Part shown: one piece after another, positions 62,761 to 64,000 of the stretch | Layout of the letters: every line of letters begins with the position of its first letter | Position numbering within the stretch: the first letter of the stretch is position 1 | Assembly: GCF_900188095.1 (NCBI RefSeq) | Contig: NZ_FZOT01000008.1 | Span: forward strand, 1-64,000 | Reading direction: 5' to 3' | Origin: Noviherbaspirillum humi | GTDB taxonomy: Bacteria; Pseudomonadota; Gammaproteobacteria; Burkholderiales; Burkholderiaceae_D | DNA: 64,000 bases | Notes under the pieces: model-generated | The model's input: only the letters and a program-made list of their open reading frames with translations | Database searches by the model: none | Told to the model about the DNA's origin: nothing | Made by a program: the position numbers and the translations under genes

Positions 62761-64000
62761 TCATTGCCCGCGAGGTGGGTTCTTTATATTTGATACGTTT
62801 TCGAAGAAGCCCGGATAGGCGGCAACGTAGTCGTCCATCCGCATGAATAGCGCTTCGAGATCTGGGGCGACCTTCCATTCACCGAGTTTCATGCCGCGCG
62901 CCAGGGCAATCGTACGGACGAAAGCTTCCGCTACGGCCGCCGACCCCCTTCCATTGGGACAGGCTTGAGCCAGCCACCAGTGAATCTGGGCCAGATAAGC
63001 AAGCGCGATAGTTTCATTTTTTTCTTGAAGCGCCGCCTTCGTCAACGTACCAACGTGCGCGAAGATCTTCTTTAAAACAATCGCGAGCGGGGACTTGATG
63101 ACAAGTGCGGTCACTGACCCATTACGAAGATTAAAAGAGCCTTCATAACTTGTCAGCCTGATTTCTTCACGCCCGATTTTTCCAGTCATGTCCGCGCGGA
63201 GTTGTCCATCGGGCCAGGAGCGTGTATCGGGAAACAGTTTGAAAATCCGGTTGGCATAGGGGCGGTAACGCGAATCAGTGAGGATATTTGTGCTGGAGAT
63301 GACCTGCATGTGTTCCGGCATATTCAACCGGTCAACATTGAAGTCTTCCGCTCCCTCACGCTTGATCCCTTTCTGTATTTCATATCTGGCTTTGGTGAGC
63401 GCGCCCCACAATTCCTCGACCTTGATGCGGCCCGCCTTCACTTCCTTCGCCAGCTTTACGGTTGCGCCATGCATGTACTGGCTGAATGCCTTGCCAATCT
63501 CCGGCGCTCTGGTGAAGCCTGGCACCTGGTGCACAAGACCGGCTTCTCTTTCTGATAGCGGTGCTATGGCGCGCGACCCCTGAGATGCACTTCTCGATGA
63601 TGCGCTATTCGATGGAGGCCGCGATGTCTTGGGGTTGGATTCAACGTTTTTTCTAACCGCCGCTCCCTTAAGCGCTTGAAGCAATTTGGCTACACCCGCT
63701 GTGCCTGTCAGCAGAATAAACAGGCCGAACACTTGGGCCAGCTTGGCAGCCGCCTGGTCCAGGTCATACACGTTGTTCGACCCCATTGCCTGAGTTATTT
63801 CGTAGACTTTCTGCGCAATCTGCCTCGCTTGCTCGATATTGAGGCCAGTGTTGATCAACAGTGCGACAATGCCTGCGCCACTACCCTGCAAGGCAGCCAC
63901 GCCCAGAAGCAAGCCAACGGCTTCCGGCGTCAATAACTGGCGTAGTTGGGTTCCAGCTTCCTTGCCTACATCGCGGCTGGCTGCCTGCGCAAGCCATCGA
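62761..64000 (-). CDS. Large effector-like protein, paralog 3 of 3 (5' end outside window)
   Basis: The frame is open to the window edge, so only the C-terminal ~412 residues are visible; the first visible residues RWLAQAASRDVGKEAGTQLR align with residues ~216-235 of paralog 1. It has the same helical segment (LTPEAVGLLLGVAALQGSGA), EREAGLVHQVPGFTRAPEIG, VFSQYMHGATVKLAKEVKAG, RIFKLFP and the terminal IHWWLAQACPNGRGSAAV block. The C-terminus ends with a short unrelated tail (NVSNIKNPPRGQ). The N-terminal secretion-like part and any promoter are beyond the edge. Confidence 0.7.
   Translation of the reverse strand, partial: RWLAQAASRDVGKEAGTQLRQLLTPEAVGLLLGVAALQGSGAGIVALLINTGLNIEQARQIAQKVYEITQAMGSNNVYDLDQAAAKLAQVFGLFILLTGTAGVAKLLQALKGAAVRKNVESNPKTSRPPSNSASSRSASQGSRAIAPLSEREAGLVHQVPGFTRAPEIGKAFSQYMHGATVKLAKEVKAGRIKVEELWGALTKARYEIQKGIKREGAEDFNVDRLNMPEHMQVISSTNILTDSRYRPYANRIFKLFPDTRSWPDGQLRADMTGKIGREEIRLTSYEGSFNLRNGSVTALVIKSPLAIVLKKIFAHVGTLTKAALQEKNETIALAYLAQIHWWLAQACPNGRGSAAVAEAFVRTIALARGMKLGEWKVAPDLEALFMRMDDYVAAYPGFFENVSNIKNPPRGQ

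Overview
The window is chromosomal DNA from a GC-rich beta-proteobacterium, most likely Burkholderiales and probably Oxalobacteraceae (Herbaspirillum/Noviherbaspirillum/Massilia type). This placement rests on gene styles (dctA-dctB-dctD, family-5 peptide ABC operon, CHASE3-type chemoreceptor with cheW, glycine-zipper lipoproteins, phthalate-type Rieske oxygenase) and is inference. No rRNA, tRNA, CRISPR array, integrase or transposase was recognised.

Layout. 1-10.8 kb: SDR dehydrogenase, two HAD-fold proteins, small membrane proteins, helicase IV with a C-terminal zinc finger, a NADAR-like protein, a 7TMR-DISM membrane histidine kinase with a degenerate ATPase part, and a cytochrome c. 11-14.4 kb: a phage-type recombination module (ssb, Gp157-like, Sak4/AAA ATPase, unknown) divergent from a CI/Cro-like regulator, with a LexA-like box nearby. 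14.9-20.5 kb: small envelope proteins, DUF1810, then a phthalate-like catabolic locus (Rieske oxygenase and class II aldolase/decarboxylase divergent from a MarR regulator and a Gfo/Idh/MocA dehydrogenase), with two matching CTTAG-N4-CTAAG operators in the intergenic region. 20.5-21.7 kb is an AT-rich patch with one small Ser/Thr/Gln/Lys-rich ORF. 21.7-31 kb: ilvD, cheW-mcp, exported proteins, YjbQ.

31.5-38.9 kb: two convergent envelope operons. The plus-strand one combines three zinc-ribbon membrane proteins with a glycine-zipper lipoprotein; the minus-strand one has a Sel1-repeat protein, another glycine-zipper lipoprotein and a small membrane protein. 39-48.7 kb: acidic protein, dctA-dctB-dctD with a sigma-54 promoter candidate, a hybrid sensor kinase, and a DUF421/YetF pair. 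49-56.9 kb: Old Yellow Enzyme, a complete peptide ABC transporter operon (SBP, two permeases, two ATPases), and small membrane/secreted proteins.

57-64 kb is the most unusual part. A complete thioredoxin-reductase-like gene is followed by three paralogous, large, minus-strand, effector-like proteins of unknown function. Between successive paralogs lies a plus-strand copy of the 3' end of the reductase gene. The first displaced 3' end differs from the intact gene only at synonymous sites, which suggests that cassettes accumulated by recombination at the reductase 3' end rather than by local duplication and decay. The two paralogs whose 5' ends are visible share a sigma-54-like promoter about 75 bp upstream of the start. 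No immunity-like genes separate the paralogs. This array is the best candidate for an undescribed system in the window.
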